A program made the position numbers and the translations under genes. Positions 33,031-43,905 of a DNA stretch of 64,000 bases are shown here, piece by piece. Under the pieces are notes generated by a model, which was given only the letters and a program-made list of their open reading frames with translations, had not been told where the DNA came from and did not search any database. Location of the stretch: positions 410,781 through 474,780 of the forward strand of contig WTPW01000067.1 of assembly GCA_009809945.1 (NCBI GenBank), given 5' to 3'. Origin of the DNA: Gigaspora margarita. Its lineage: Eukaryota > Glomeromycota > Glomeromycetes > Diversisporales > Gigasporaceae. Positions within the stretch are counted from its first letter, which is position 1, and the number at the start of each line of letters is the position of its first letter.

Positions 33031-34803
33031 TGGTGCAAGACATCTATACTTGACAATCACATGACGTATTTCAATTTTTCAAATGGCTATAACTTCTTAT
33101 CTAAGAGGTTTTAAAAAAATCTGACTAGTAACTTTATAAAGCTATATCAGCTCTACATATATGCCAAATATATTTTTAAAATCTCATCACTATAAGAAGT
33201 TTTAGCATTTTGAAAATTGAAATTTTATATGTAAATTTATAAATTTACATATAAAATTTCAATTTTCAAAATGTTAAAACTTCTTACAGTGATGAGATTT
33301 TAAAAAGATATTTGACATATATGTAGAGCTGATATAGCTTTATAAAGTAGTGATCAATAAATAACCAGGTTAACTGGTGAACCACCTGGGTTACGGTTTG
33401 ACCAAGTTCTAAACCAGTTATATTAAGATGAACTGGTTATTTTATGGTTAACTATGATTAACTGGTTATTTTATAGTTATATTATAGTTAACTATTTAAG
33501 TTAATTGTCATACTATATATTTAATAAGTAGCCACGCAATATTGTTATGCTAAACCAGAAACGAAGGAATATAAATCTGATTTAGAAATACTGAATAGCT
33601 CTGATATAACATGGCCTTCTAAGCGTGGTACTAGTCTGTTAAGCCATATAGAGGGATCATGTGAATGAAATGCTAGGATTACGTAAAGGCAAAATAATCT
33701 AATATTTTGTTTGCATAATAATATCACATTCTTCAGCCAAACATCTGTTTGTGCAATCCTGCATTTTATTCATATGATTTTTCTATGTAGCTTAGCAGAC
33801 TTGTGACCTGCACTTTTAGGTACCCTAGCCATGTCACTCCAATATAGGGTTGATAGAGATAGAGAATAGTTCATATCTCATTCCATCATACGGCATTATC
33901 ACAAAATGTCTGCTGACCTTCTTGTACAATCATAATTAAAAACCTTGTATGGGAATTTTGATATATACTAATTTTTAACATCTAATCAAATGCAAGATTT
34001 TGTGAACTTGCTATTCTAGATGGCAGAAAACTATGCACTCTGCAATGTAAGCATAACTACGTACCTGGTATATGTGAAATAGTAGATCTACCATGGATCA
34101 AACCCAGGTTAATAATGCAAGTAAATATTTTGGCAAAATGTAAAGGCCCGATATATTATAAGAAATATTTATTAAAAAGCCTGGGTATATTATAGAGAAC
34201 AGAAATTAAAAACTTAGTATGATATTAGGACAATAAATATTAGTAGTGTTCTTATAAATTCAATTAGGTTTCGAAAGCTTTATCTGATAAATGATATATC
34301 CAGATATTCTGTAAATATACAAATATATCTGAATACAATTTATTAATTAAGATTCTGGACAAGATTAACAACGCAACCAATCAAAAAACTTACATGATTT
34401 GGACAGTAAAATCTAAGTATGCATAAGCATTACTGCTCTTTCATTTCAACCTTTCGTGTTAAAAATCAATTTTTTTTATTAACAAAAATTACTATAAAAT
34501 TTTAAAAATCGAAAATTCAAATGTAGCACTGCAGTTTTATAATTATAGTTTTTATTGCTTCTGATTATGAACTATTGTAAATAATTTATAGGTTTTCACC
34601 GGTTAACCAAAGGTTTTAATTAGGGTTAACCAGTTATAGATTTTTTCAACGAGTTTAGTTATTGGTTAACCGGTTTAACCTAGTTTAGATCACTATTATA
34701 AAGTTACTGATTAGATTTTGTAAAACCCCTTAGATAATAAGTTATAGCCATTTGAAAAATTGAAACACATCACGTGATTATCGAGTATAGATGTCTTGCA
34801 CTA
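33031..34803. mobile_element. TGGTGCAAGA foldback, interrupted copy
   Basis: The ends TGGTGCAAGACATCTATACT and, opposite strand, TAGTGCAAGACATCTATACT. TA flanks at 33029-33030 and 34804-34805. After removing the hAT-like insertion 33348-34695 and one copy of its duplication, it is a ~420-bp palindrome centred near 33240, matching the intact copy 36667-37072. Confidence 0.8.
33348..34695. mobile_element. hAT-like element, GGTTAAC-rich ends
   Basis: The ends TAGTGATCAATAAATAACC and, opposite strand, TAGTGATCTAAACTAGG. Perfect 8-bp duplication TTATAAAG at 33340-33347 and 34696-34703. Subtermini carry repeated GGTTAACTGGT-like motifs. The host foldback's intact relative shows the site without insert (CTATAAAGTTACTGG at about 36965). 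No transposase. Confidence 0.85.
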
Positions 34804-34919
34804 TACGTTTAATATTAACCTTTTATTTCTTTTTATTTAACCTTTAATACAGTAATAGCATCGTTGTTAGAGCCGTCATCATTGGAGTTGTTGCTGAAGT
34901 CATTAATAAAGTTGTCGTA

Positions 34920-35460
34920 GGTGCTGTGTCATCTTATAGATGGGTGTTGTCATTATGCATTTTACTTTTGGTTTCGCTGGAGTTTTTTTCTTGCTGTCGC
35001 ATTTCTAACTTTCTACCTTTTTATTTATTTCAGTTTTGTATTGCTTGCTTTGGTACTGCTGCTATGGTAGGTATCACATTATTGTGATTATTGTGTTGTC
35101 TTAAGGTGGAATTCATTATTTTTTGTCACATTATTTGTATTGTCTTGAGATGGATTTTATCATTTTAGTTTCACTGGAGATTTTTCTTTGTTATTGCATA
35201 TCTAATTCCATTGTTCTTTCCATAATCGTTGGTTTCAGTTTTATGCCACTTGTTTTGGTGCGCTGCTGTAATAGGTGTCGTGTGTTACTAGCATTTTTTT
35301 TATTGCATGTTCTTTCCATAATCATTGGCTTCAATTTCATGCCATTCATTTTAAGCTGCAATTATAGTTGGTGACACATTATTTATTGCTTTTGAGATGG
35401 ATTTCGTCATTCAATTTACTCTAGTGCATAATTAACTTTTCCACTTTCATTCTGTAGTCA
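34920..35460. repeat. GT-rich degenerate tandem block, ~185-bp period
   Basis: Repeated order of GGTGCTGTGTCAT, TTTCGCTGGAGTTTTT, TTGCTGTCGCATTTCTAA and CAGTTTTGTATTGC, with variants around 35000, 35180 and 35300. A plus-strand frame at 35123-35374 runs through it but is hydrophobic low-complexity and not considered a gene. Confidence 0.5.
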
Positions 35461-36037
35461 TTATTAGTGTCAGTTTTGTGTGATATTATAAGTGGGTGTT
35501 GCTATACTGTTACTATTATTCGTGTTGTATTTGTAGTATCCATTTTATCATTATTGGAGGTGTCATTGTTTTTGATATAGTTCTTGGTATCTTTTTTCTT
35601 GGTGCTGTCATTTAAAAATGTTCATCAAGCTAGTTAGTAGAGTTAGAGTAAGTTAGTTAGTAGGTTTTTTTCTATGCTTTAGTAAAATAAAAATGCTGCA
35701 GCAGAGGAACTAACCATAGTGAAAGCATAAACTATCCTTTGCAAAGCAAATAATAATAGACAATGTTTTTTCAATTATATAATTATTATTGAACTATGTT
35801 AAACTGCACCATACATACTACAAAATTGTTATTATACAATGTAATTGATTAATTTATGCAGGTTGATGATCATGTGATACAATGATATGCTAGGGATGGT
35901 ATTTAATAATATCATTCCGGATGGTATTTAGAAATGTTCTTAATAAATATATATTTTTATTTTTAGTTTAATATCTTATAAATTTAGCTTATATAAATTT
36001 TTTAAAAGTGTCCACAATATTATAGTAGGCCACTGTA

Positions 36038-36460
36038 GTTCATTATATTTGTAAACAACCAAAAAGTATAAAAGCTTCTGATGTGGACCCCAAGTTCAAT
36101 ATTGAGTCTTCATACTCTTTCAATAATAAAAACAATTATTTACTATATAAACTAAATAGTTACTAGTATTTTCATATACTTTTAATTGTTGCCTCTTTTG
36201 TAATTGCAAATTGCTTTAAATCTTCTTTATTAAGTTTTGCTAAAAATGCCTTTTGACATAGATAAATCACAGTAACAAGTGAGATTACACAAAGTGTTTC
36301 TGTCTAAGGTCGCTCTAATTACCTAATATCTTTAAAGAAGTGGATATAGGATAACAATACATAGGCCTACAGAATATTTTAGAAAAGTTTTATACAGTCA
36401 TGGAAAAATCAGAAAATTTTTTTGAAAAAAATTTTTTTAAAATTTTACTATGTGAACAAT
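36038..36460. other. Spacer, no gene seen
   Basis: AT-rich between the AGTGGCC element and a half hairpin. Runs of A/T near 36415-36440. Confidence 0.3.
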
Positions 36461-36531
36461 CCCCTCCCCCCTTCTGGAGGGGAGAAGGGGTAATGTAAGA
36501 CACATAATTAACTTGATCTAGCTTTATTATA
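36461..36531. repeat. Half copy of a GC-rich hairpin
   Basis: CCCCTCCCCCCTTCTGGAGG followed by GGGGTAATGTAAGACACATA matches the centre and right arm of the complete hairpin at 37663-37750, but the left arm is missing. Confidence 0.6.
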
Positions 36532-36666
36532 GGGAAATTTTTCTTAATTCTTTTTTATACGATTGTTTAATTTTTCTTTCATTATTTTTAAAAAAAATTT
36601 ACAATCAACACCTATAACAAACTAACAGCTTTGGAGAAAAAAAAAAGCTCATCATGGAAATTACTA

Positions 36667-37072
36667 TGGTGCAAGATATCTATACTCAACAGTTAAATGA
36701 GATTTTCAATTTTTCAAATGGTTATAACTTTTTATCTATGAAGTTTTAAAAAATCTGACTAGTAACTTTATAGAGCTCTACATATACGCCAAATATCTTT
36801 TCAAAATCTCATCACTGTAAAAAGTTTTAACAATTTGAAATTGAAATTTTATATGTAAATTTATAAATTTTTATATATAAAATTTCAAATTTCAAATCAC
36901 TAAAACTTTTTAAATAATGAGATTTTGAAAAGATATTTGGCATATATGTAGAGCTGATATAACTCTATAAAGTTACTGGTCTGATTTTTTAGAACATCTT
37001 AGATAAAAAGTTATAGCCATTTGAAAAATTGAAACACCTTGTATAACTGTTGAGTATAGATGTATTGCACCA
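36667..37072. mobile_element. TGGTGCAAGA foldback, intact copy, 406 bp
   Basis: The ends TGGTGCAAGATATCTATACT and, opposite strand, TGGTGCAATACATCTATACT. TA flanks at 36665-36666 and 37073-37074. Palindromic throughout, centre near 36867. Same family as 33031-34803. The minus-strand frame crossing it is incidental. Confidence 0.85.
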
Positions 37073-37276
37073 TATTTTTTAAGAGCAAATAGCGCTTTTT
37101 TATATTGAACTGTTATAAAATTTGAAAATTTTGAGATAATTATAGAGAAGTTCATATAGGATCGACCATATATATAAAAGTTCATTGAATAAATTATAAG
37201 CTTGTTAAATCCTTTGTTTAAAAAAATTCATCAATGCAAGTTGACAATGGACATCGGATCGGAGAACTCTCAGGGG

Positions 37277-37535
37277 TTACATTGAGAAAGTGGTGACTAT
37301 TGGTGTGACACTAAAAACTATTAGCAACGTCATTATCTTGATAAAACAATCGTGCAAAGACTCCTTAACCTTGAATCGGTAGGCTGAAAGAGGCGTGGAA
37401 GATTGGTCCGGGTCTCAATGTTCGTAGGGTCTTGCTGCGGCGTAGTTCGAAGTCTGAGATAGACCGTTTGAAGTTAATTTTTCGGTTGATATCACCCTCC
37501 CTCTTCCCCTTTGATGTCCTCGGTAAAATGGACAT
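37277..37535 (-). CDS. Possible small two-exon gene, hypothetical protein (68 aa)
   Basis: An island clearly richer in G+C than its surroundings. On the minus strand an ATG at 37535 opens a 56-codon frame (MSILPRTSKGKREGDI, then FKRSISDFELRRSKTLRTLR and GPIFHASFSLPIQ) ending at a TAA at 37365-37367. A GT-AG intron (37369-37318, 52 nt, GTTAAG...AATAG) would bypass that stop and add FSVTPIVTTFSM before a TAA at 37277-37279. The peptide is basic and Arg/Ser-rich at first, then hydrophobic. No family was recognised. The first exon alone, or a non-coding transcript, are alternatives. Confidence 0.3.
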
Positions 37536-37662
37536 ATAAAAAAAAGTAAAAGCTAAAATTAAAAATCATAAAGATACCGTATAACCACGAAATAATGCGA
37601 TGAGTTTGTTTCGAATTTTTGACTAAATTAAGCTTAATTCAGGCCTAAATTCAAAATAAGGC

Positions 37663-37750
37663 CAGACCAAGTTGATTATATGTTTTACATTACCCCCCTC
37701 TCCTGGAGGGGAAAGGGGAGTAATGTAAAACATATAATCAGCTTGGTCTG
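37663..37750. repeat. 88-bp GC-centred perfect-style hairpin
   Basis: CAGACCAAGTTGATTATATG pairs with CATATAATCAGCTTGGTCTG, and TTTTACATTACCCCCC with GGGGAGTAATGTAAAA, around CTCCTGGAGGGG. A half copy lies at 36461-36531, so it is a dispersed miniature palindrome and not a terminator. Confidence 0.75.
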
Positions 37751-38340
37751 ACTAACAATGAAATCGTTATTTCTCTATCGATTCTATTCTTTTTGTTAAT
37801 TATTTATTTTATTTTTTATTCTTTATTTGTTTGTTAGGCGGTAATGGTCAATACCCAGATAGATTTATTCATTCCAATCCCTTCATCATATATAATTTAT
37901 TTATCACCCTAAGAAAGGATCTAACAAAGTTCGCAGGCGATCATCTCGTCAACAATAATTAAACCAGCGATCTCTAATAAAGTCGGGTAAAATTTTATTA
38001 GCGAAATTGGTCCGTACCCTAAAATTTTATAGAGTTTTAATGTTTGTTTTTATATTATTTATATAAAAGTCCCATTAATATTTTTAGAAATTAAGATTAC
38101 CGTACGTTATAAGATTTTAATAAAATATTAATAAATTTCACCTTAATATAATCCTCTTTGACAAAATTTTCTCCTGTCACGTACACAAAATGCAGGAAAA
38201 ATGGTTCCTAATAGGGTTTTAAAAACTACAACTACTTGAAATACAAAGCTATGACGTAAAATTTCCCAGCCCATTATTACGCCAATTCTAAAATTCAAAA
38301 AAAAAACATAGTATCGGAAAAAATTTAGATTCCGGTCATT
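37751..38340. other. Spacer, no gene seen
   Basis: AT-rich, apparently single-copy. A minus-strand frame at 38143-38355 has no start context or recognisable domain and overlaps the mariner-like end at 38343. Confidence 0.3.
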
Positions 38341-38342
38341 TA

Positions 38343-39637
38343 CAGCTGTTCTCATAAATTCTGATCGGCATTAATTCGGCCGAATTAAACTTTTATCTCG
38401 AATATATTCAAAAGTTTTCCTGTTACCGTAGTGCACTGACCAAAGTAACTCCTTTTTCAATACCCCCATTGCAAAGTACCCGGTGCAAAACACGAGACCT
38501 CTATTAATCAAATATAGGTTTTTTTTTTAATTTTTAGACTGCTCATTATAAGTGCAAAATATGTATATGCTTAAAATTTTTTTTTCTTGCGACACTGACC
38601 TGCTGCTGTATAATATACCCGGGTCTTTTGTAAGTTTTTTTATGGGTAGATTGCATTTTACCCCGGGTACTTTGGTCAGTGCACTACGGTATATATCAAT
38701 ATATCCGAAATAGAAATCTTATATACCGAAATAATAATTTATCGGATTCGGCCGAATTACAGCTGTTTTCATAAATTCTGGGCAACCCTAAAAAAAATCT
38801 GCCGGAAATCTATTCGGTCGAAGTCGATAAATTATTGATATCGGCATGATCAGTGCGTGATCAGTATTTAAAAAAAAACTTTTTTTTTTTGAGATACTAT
38901 TAAAGCACATTGTTCGATCAAAATTATATTACATTCATAATATCAATTGTTTCAAGACCTTTATTAAATATGCACGATACAAAACTTTATGCCAAAAACA
39001 GTTCTTGATAATTAATAGATCTTCATTAAAAAAGGTTTGAACATAAGTTGAACATTCTTAATAAACATATAAACTGCTTTGAATTTAAATATGCTATAAT
39101 AAAAACAAAAATTTTTTACTTCAGGTTCGTTTTATTATATAATTAGCTTTGGCAACTTATAGTATAGAGAACTTGTTTAATGATTTATATTTATGCAAAA
39201 ATCAAATAAAAAAATTTTTGAAGATTTGCCTTTTTAATACAACTTTATACGAGTAGGCACTAAAAAATACGATCAGGAGATTGCCAATTGGTTCGAAAAA
39301 ATGTATCACAAATTGAAATAAGAGGACAAGCTTTTATTAATATTTGTCTTACTGATTATAAAATTTTTACTGTGTAATGTTTATTCGATGTGATGACATT
39401 TCTTCAAACACTGCCCATACTTTTGAAATTGTTTGAGAGCTCGACCCACAAAAGATTGTTAACACCTAAGTGGCTAGTAATTGCTCTAACTAAACAAGCT
39501 TTCTAAATGATATTGATTTTTATAAATTTTGTGTAACATCGACTTTGGTAAATTTTTTTAAGGTGATTAGAATTTATGAAAACAGCGTAATGCCGGCCAA
39601 ATTTTTAACAGCTACCCCGGAATTATGAGAACAGCTA
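38343..39637. mobile_element. Tc1/mariner-like element with doubled end repeats
   Basis: CAGCTGTTCTCATAAATTCT occurs at 38343 and, as CAGCTGTTTTCATAAATTCT, at 38760. Inverted counterparts occur at 39569-39589 and 39615-39637 (opposite strand TAGCTGTTCTCATAATTCC). The pair 38760-39637 (TA at 38758-38759 and 39638-39639) matches best through GGGCAACCC/GGGGTAGC. The outer copy may be an older end. No transposase frame remains. It contains MITE 38426-38689. Confidence 0.6.
38426..38689. mobile_element. 264-bp MITE related to the pogo-like transposon
   Basis: The TIR CCGTAGTGCACTGACCAAAG is identical at both ends. TA flanks at 38424-38425 and 38690-38691. The GCACTGAC core and subterminal TACCCGGGT and TACCCCC motifs match element 12953-15666, so that family is the likely transposase source. 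Confidence 0.85.
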
Positions 39638-39790
39638 TAATAAGAGCTTTTCAACAAAATATCCTTTGCTCGAAATAACGCCCATGGCCGTTATATTAAT
39701 ATTCGTAATTCTAATAATTAATTCAATCGAGTACAGCCATAATAATTGATAAAAATTTTTTTTGTTAAATTAATTATTGGAGGAATGTAG

Positions 39791-40016
39791 TTGTCGTGCC
39801 CCGTGACACACTTATTTGTCACGGCTTTATTTATAACTTAAAATTTTACTTAAATAATACCTATTGCACTTCTAACAAAAAATGATCCCCTCGCAATTCT
39901 GTATTAATCTTGACCCTAACCCTAACTTAATCTTGACCATAACCCTAACTTAATCCTACTTTACAGTAATATGGCCTTATTGGCCGTGACAAATAAATGT
40001 GTCACGGGGGTGACAA
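39791..40016. mobile_element. 226-bp MITE with telomere-like core
   Basis: Inverted ends TTGTCGTGCCCCGTGACACA and, opposite strand, TTGTCACCCCCGTGACACAT extend through TTATTTGTCACGGC. The interior repeats CTTGACCCTAACCCTAACTT. No exact TSD was found. Confidence 0.7.
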
Positions 40017-40060
40017 ATGCATATTTTCTTAATTATTAGATCTCTTGAATAAGAATTTTA

Positions 40061-40286
40061 CAGGAGGGTCACCAAAATTCCGGGTCGGATGCGTCGGATC
40101 TAGGTCGGCGTTTAGCCTAGTTGTTAGCAGGTTCTATAGCAAAATTATCAGCTGGGCATTTTTTACTTAATGAATGGATATTATTTATTAGTAAAATTTT
40201 TTATGATCATGGGCAATTCCGATCCAGCCGACCATGATTCCGATGCACTCCGACGTATCCCGACCCGGAATTTTGGGGCCCCCCTG
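40061..40286. mobile_element. 226-bp MITE, CAGGNGGG ends, TA target
   Basis: The ends CAGGAGGGTCACCAAAATTC and, opposite strand, CAGGGGGGCCCCAAAATTCC continue through GGGTCGG. TA flanks at 40059-40060 and 40287-40288. GC-rich subtermini with TCGGATG-like repeats. A plus-strand frame at 40170-40448 crosses its right end by chance. Confidence 0.85.
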
Positions 40287-40288
40287 TA

Positions 40289-41347
40289 TGAGTTCTTGAA
40301 TAACGAATATGGGCGTTATTTTGCGTATATATGGTTACTATATTATTTTAAGGATCAAAATTTAGATAAATCGCAATCAAAGTTATGGATTAATTACTTT
40401 AGTACTCTCATTATAATTAAGCATTGCCATAGTTATAGTTATGTTTAATTATGGTAATTTTTTTTTTTACTTGGCCTTATATATTATCGAATAAGATGCA
40501 AAAATTTTGCGGAAGCACATCATTTATTTTGCGGCATAGCCGCATATTTTGTGAAATTTTCAATCTCACTTGCATTCCTCATACAGTTTTTGATAACTAG
40601 ATCATATCTATTACGTGATTTTCAAGATTTTTTTGATTGTGATTGAATTATTTTTGGATTTTTCGCATGTATGTGTTACAATTAATTTATTAAAATTCCT
40701 GCCTATTGATCTGAATCATTTGATTAGCAAAAGATTTTTAAATATTATTTGTCACATAATTATTTAATTGGATTGGTTAACTACATTTGACTGTATGGTT
40801 TTTATGTAAAAAGGACTAATTAATTTGATTAAAAGTTTCTTCTAAACTTACTATATAGATGGATAATAATGCGACGGTTGGTTATTCGATCATTGCCTTT
40901 AAAATTAGTGTTTGGACATATGCTAAAAAAACTCAAATGATTTTCGAGTCTTATTGGTGACCCGCCACATTTCCTTTTTAATTAAAATTTCATGAAAAGT
41001 CTTTATATTGTTGTATTTGGCTGAGCGCGCCAATCTATCCCCATAAGAAAAGTGGTTCGGGGTATGGTACGGGTTTGGCGTTGGAAATGCACGGAATGGC
41101 TCGGGTTGTGTGGCACGCACATGCACGTTTTACGGAACGATACGGTTAAAAATGACACTGACATTACGGAAAGAAGCTAAATCATCGGGTATATCAATAT
41201 GTCAAATATAATAGAACTGGAGTTGACATGTAATGAACAAAAAAATTAATTTTACTTGATTCCTAATGGTTAAAGAAAAATCGCATTTTTAAAACTTTAC
41301 TTATTTATTACATCCAAATGCTATGCATTACTTATGAAATTTTATGA
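40289..41347. other. Spacer; GC-rich patch, no gene seen
   Basis: AT-rich except 41020-41140, where GGTTCGGGGTATGGTACGGG-type motifs occur. The minus-strand frame over that patch is Pro/Thr-rich and looks like translated repeat. Confidence 0.3.
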
Positions 41348-41460
41348 TTCGTTATGCATTTCGTCATTCGTCACGAGTTCGTCATTCGTCATTAGTTTGT
41401 CATTCGTCATTTCGTCAACTTGAAGTTATCTGACGAAATGGTTTCGTTATTCGTCACCCT
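41348..41460. repeat. TTCGTCAT minisatellite
   Basis: Repeated CGTCATTCGTCA and TTCGTCATT units, with a terminal inverted TGACGAAATGG. Confidence 0.75.
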
Positions 41461-41726
41461 TCTTTATTCTTGTAGAGCATCTTTTTAAGAGTAAATCACT
41501 GAAGAACTCATTAAATTCGCTAATTGGCTATCGAATTAAAAATACTTGCAAAGAAGACTTTTTTATTTGTATAATAAATGAAGGTGGTGTATGAGGAGGA
41601 TATTTATGAGTCAGAATTTGCGTTAATATCTAAAGTTTATTCCGGTTTCAAAATAACTTCCGGTTGCTATAAGTCACATAAATTTAATATAAAAAATTCT
41701 TGAACCTTATTTATTGCAATTTGTAA

Positions 41727-41875
41727 AATGATTTATTTTTGATTAAAATGCGCTCACCTATACAATCACCTGATTGTTGCCCATTGAGTGATCGCGCAAT
41801 CAGACTACAATCTTGCGATTTTAAGGTGTGCAGCGATCTACAAATTTGATCAAAAATAAATCATTTTGAAATCGC
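41727..41875. repeat. ~150-bp foldback
   Basis: AAAATGATTTATTTTTGAT near 41728 pairs with ATCAAAAATAAATCATTTT near 41855. The inner part contains TGATTG and CGCGCAATCA palindromic pieces. A related ATCAAATTTGTAGATC motif occurs at 29475. Confidence 0.6.
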
Positions 41876-43604
41876 AATAATTATCAAAAAACGATTACTA
41901 ACATCAGAAACCTTTTGATAAATATCTGAATTAAATCAAATAGGAATATTTGTTTAGTAAGACCCGTTTGATATATTCCAATTTCTTTTAATTATAAATG
42001 TTAGCCATATGTATAGACAAAAGAAACTTAAAAATACAAAAATCTTTACAAATATTTATAATTAGGTACATTATTCATTTGATGATATTTGTAACGATTG
42101 GAATATAAACCATTTTTGGAATTAATGATAAATAAGTTTGTGATATATAAAAAAATATACTAAAACTCAAATGATCTACTGTATATTAAAATATTTCGGA
42201 ATCTTACATTATCTTAATTACATACTATTGCTTATAAATTGTTTGTGCATTAAAATAGATATGTATTGCGATAAAATTTTAAAAATAGTTTCCATTTTAT
42301 TTATCTCTATTGGTAAACGTTTTGATCAAATTTGTGTATCATAGCCCACATATTAAATTCGCTTGATTTCCGCCTTATTCAAACATAAATCATATGAAAT
42401 TACTATTACATAAAATTACTTATAATTATGTCCATTTACACTAAAATAATTGAGCACAATCGCATAATTCTGTAATTCAGTGAATAGTGATTTGAATAAA
42501 AAGAAAAAATCTCAATCAGTTAATAAATTAAGTTATTCATTGATAACCAATTATTATTATGGGCATCCTAACAAAAAACAAATCTCTGCTTATTTTTACA
42601 TTGAAATTTCACTCAAACTTTTATTTTGATCTTGCTTCTAGTATCTAATCTAGTAATTTGATGCATATGCTATTATAATTCTTGTATTTATCTGAAAAAA
42701 CGTTAGTATTAGGATTAATATGGTATAAATTAGAATTTTATTTTTTTTTAAAAAAAAGAAAAAAAAAACAAAAGTTGCATGCTCCGACCCATAACAATTC
42801 CTGTTAACCTAGTAGATATAAACTTTTTATTAAGTGTATAAATTGTAGATATTATAAACTAATATCTGCTAAAGAAACAAGACTTCAAGCTTTAACGTTT
42901 ATAATTTATTATGTATTATGTGTATTGATTTGGATTTTTTCAAAGTAGAGCCCAATAAATCATAAATTTCAAAATCCACTATATGGCCTTCTTTAACTGG
43001 TATCTTCTTTTTACTAGTTGATTCTAAATCATTTCATAGTATCTTAAAAATTTTAAAAATTCGATATTACTGTATTATCTTTGCATAATTTAATCGATAG
43101 GTTATTTTTTATTTACAAGTAATTGATAAATGTAGAATCAATTTATTATGATAATCAAGTATTTGAAATTATCTATTCACTTCTTTCTGATTTAATTAAT
43201 CTCTATACACATTAGATATTTTTTTGTGACGAATTTAACGATTCTTCTTGAACAATGCCTACTTCAATCTCTTTCTCTTAAGCGATTATTTCTTTCATTT
43301 TTAGTTGTACATAAACATTTTTGTAAAAAAAACTTCCGACTTTACTCCAGACTTGATTTTAAATTCTTCTCTTATGAGTTGATTTTGTGTTGAGGAGATA
43401 GTTTTAAAACCGCATAGTGTGTTCCTAAAAAAAAAAAAAAAAAAAAAGCAAGAAACTCATGAATGTATATTAAAAAAAATAAATTCCATCAACTCTTTAA
43501 AAAACAAACGCAAAAAAAAACAAAAAAAAAGGAAGAAACAGGATGCAAATATCATTACCTAATAAATATATGCAGTTCGTCAAAAATAATTCCTCATACT
43601 ATTA
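41876..43604. other. Spacer, no gene seen
   Basis: AT-rich, probably single-copy. Contains an A-run at about 43426-43447 and A-rich tracts to 43532. No frames above 60 codons and no paired TIRs. Confidence 0.3.
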
Positions 43605-43627
43605 CAGTCATGTAGTTCAATTGGAAG

Positions 43628-43905
43628 GATGAAACCACCAGAGCCGCAACTCAAACACTCCAACTGCCATCAGAAGTTCTGGGTGATTGAACACAGGTCG
43701 CAACCCCATCTAAAGAGCATGTTGTTCCTTAGACCCATCCACTTCCAACTGAGTAGAAAACCATTCGTACAGGACGGAACAACCCGAGCCACAACTCAAA
43801 CATCTCCCAACTGCCATCAGGAGTGCTGGGTAATTGAACGTAGGCCGCAACCCCATCCAAAGAAGTATTTTACCCTTCAGACCCGTCCACTGCCGATAGA
43901 ATCAA
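43628..43905. repeat. Tandem duplication, ~145-bp spacing, unknown repeat
   Basis: Two copies (43628-43760 and 43773-43905) share GCAACTCAAACA, AACTGCCATCAG, CTGGGTGATTGAAC and CGCAACCCCATC. GC-richer than the flanks. On the minus strand CTGTGTTCAATCACC weakly resembles a Pol III B box. The plus-strand frame spanning both copies is a translated repeat. Confidence 0.65.

Larger units (their letters stand above)
32918..35939. mobile_element. 3-kb TIR element with 9-bp TSD (MULE-like)
   Basis: The ends GAAGTTTTCTTAAAATCATC and, opposite strand, GAACATTTCTAAATACCATC, with a second paired block (GTTAAAAATCATCC with ATTAAATACCATCC). Target duplication TTAATAAAT at 32909-32917 and 35940-35948. It contains foldback 33031-34803 and a GT-rich tandem block at 34920-35460. 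No transposase seen. Confidence 0.7.
28771..36035. mobile_element. TIR element, AGTGGCC family copy 2, opened by nested insertions
   Basis: The left end TAGTGGCCTACCATATTATT and right end (opposite strand) CAGTGGCCTACTATAATATT have TA at 28769-28770 and 36036-36037. Its own parts, by alignment to 22800-24726, are 28771-29083, ~32250-32521, 32797-32917 and 35949-36035. The rest is inserted DNA: ~29084-32250 (boundaries uncertain), a retroposon at 32522-32784 and a 9-bp-TSD element at 32918-35939. Confidence 0.75.

Noticed and set aside
35123-35374. 83-codon plus-strand frame
   Set aside because: Lies in a GT-rich degenerate tandem block; hydrophobic low complexity only.
40170-40448. 92-codon plus-strand frame
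   Set aside because: Crosses the right TIR of MITE 40061-40286 and ends in AT-rich spacer; composition is not gene-like.
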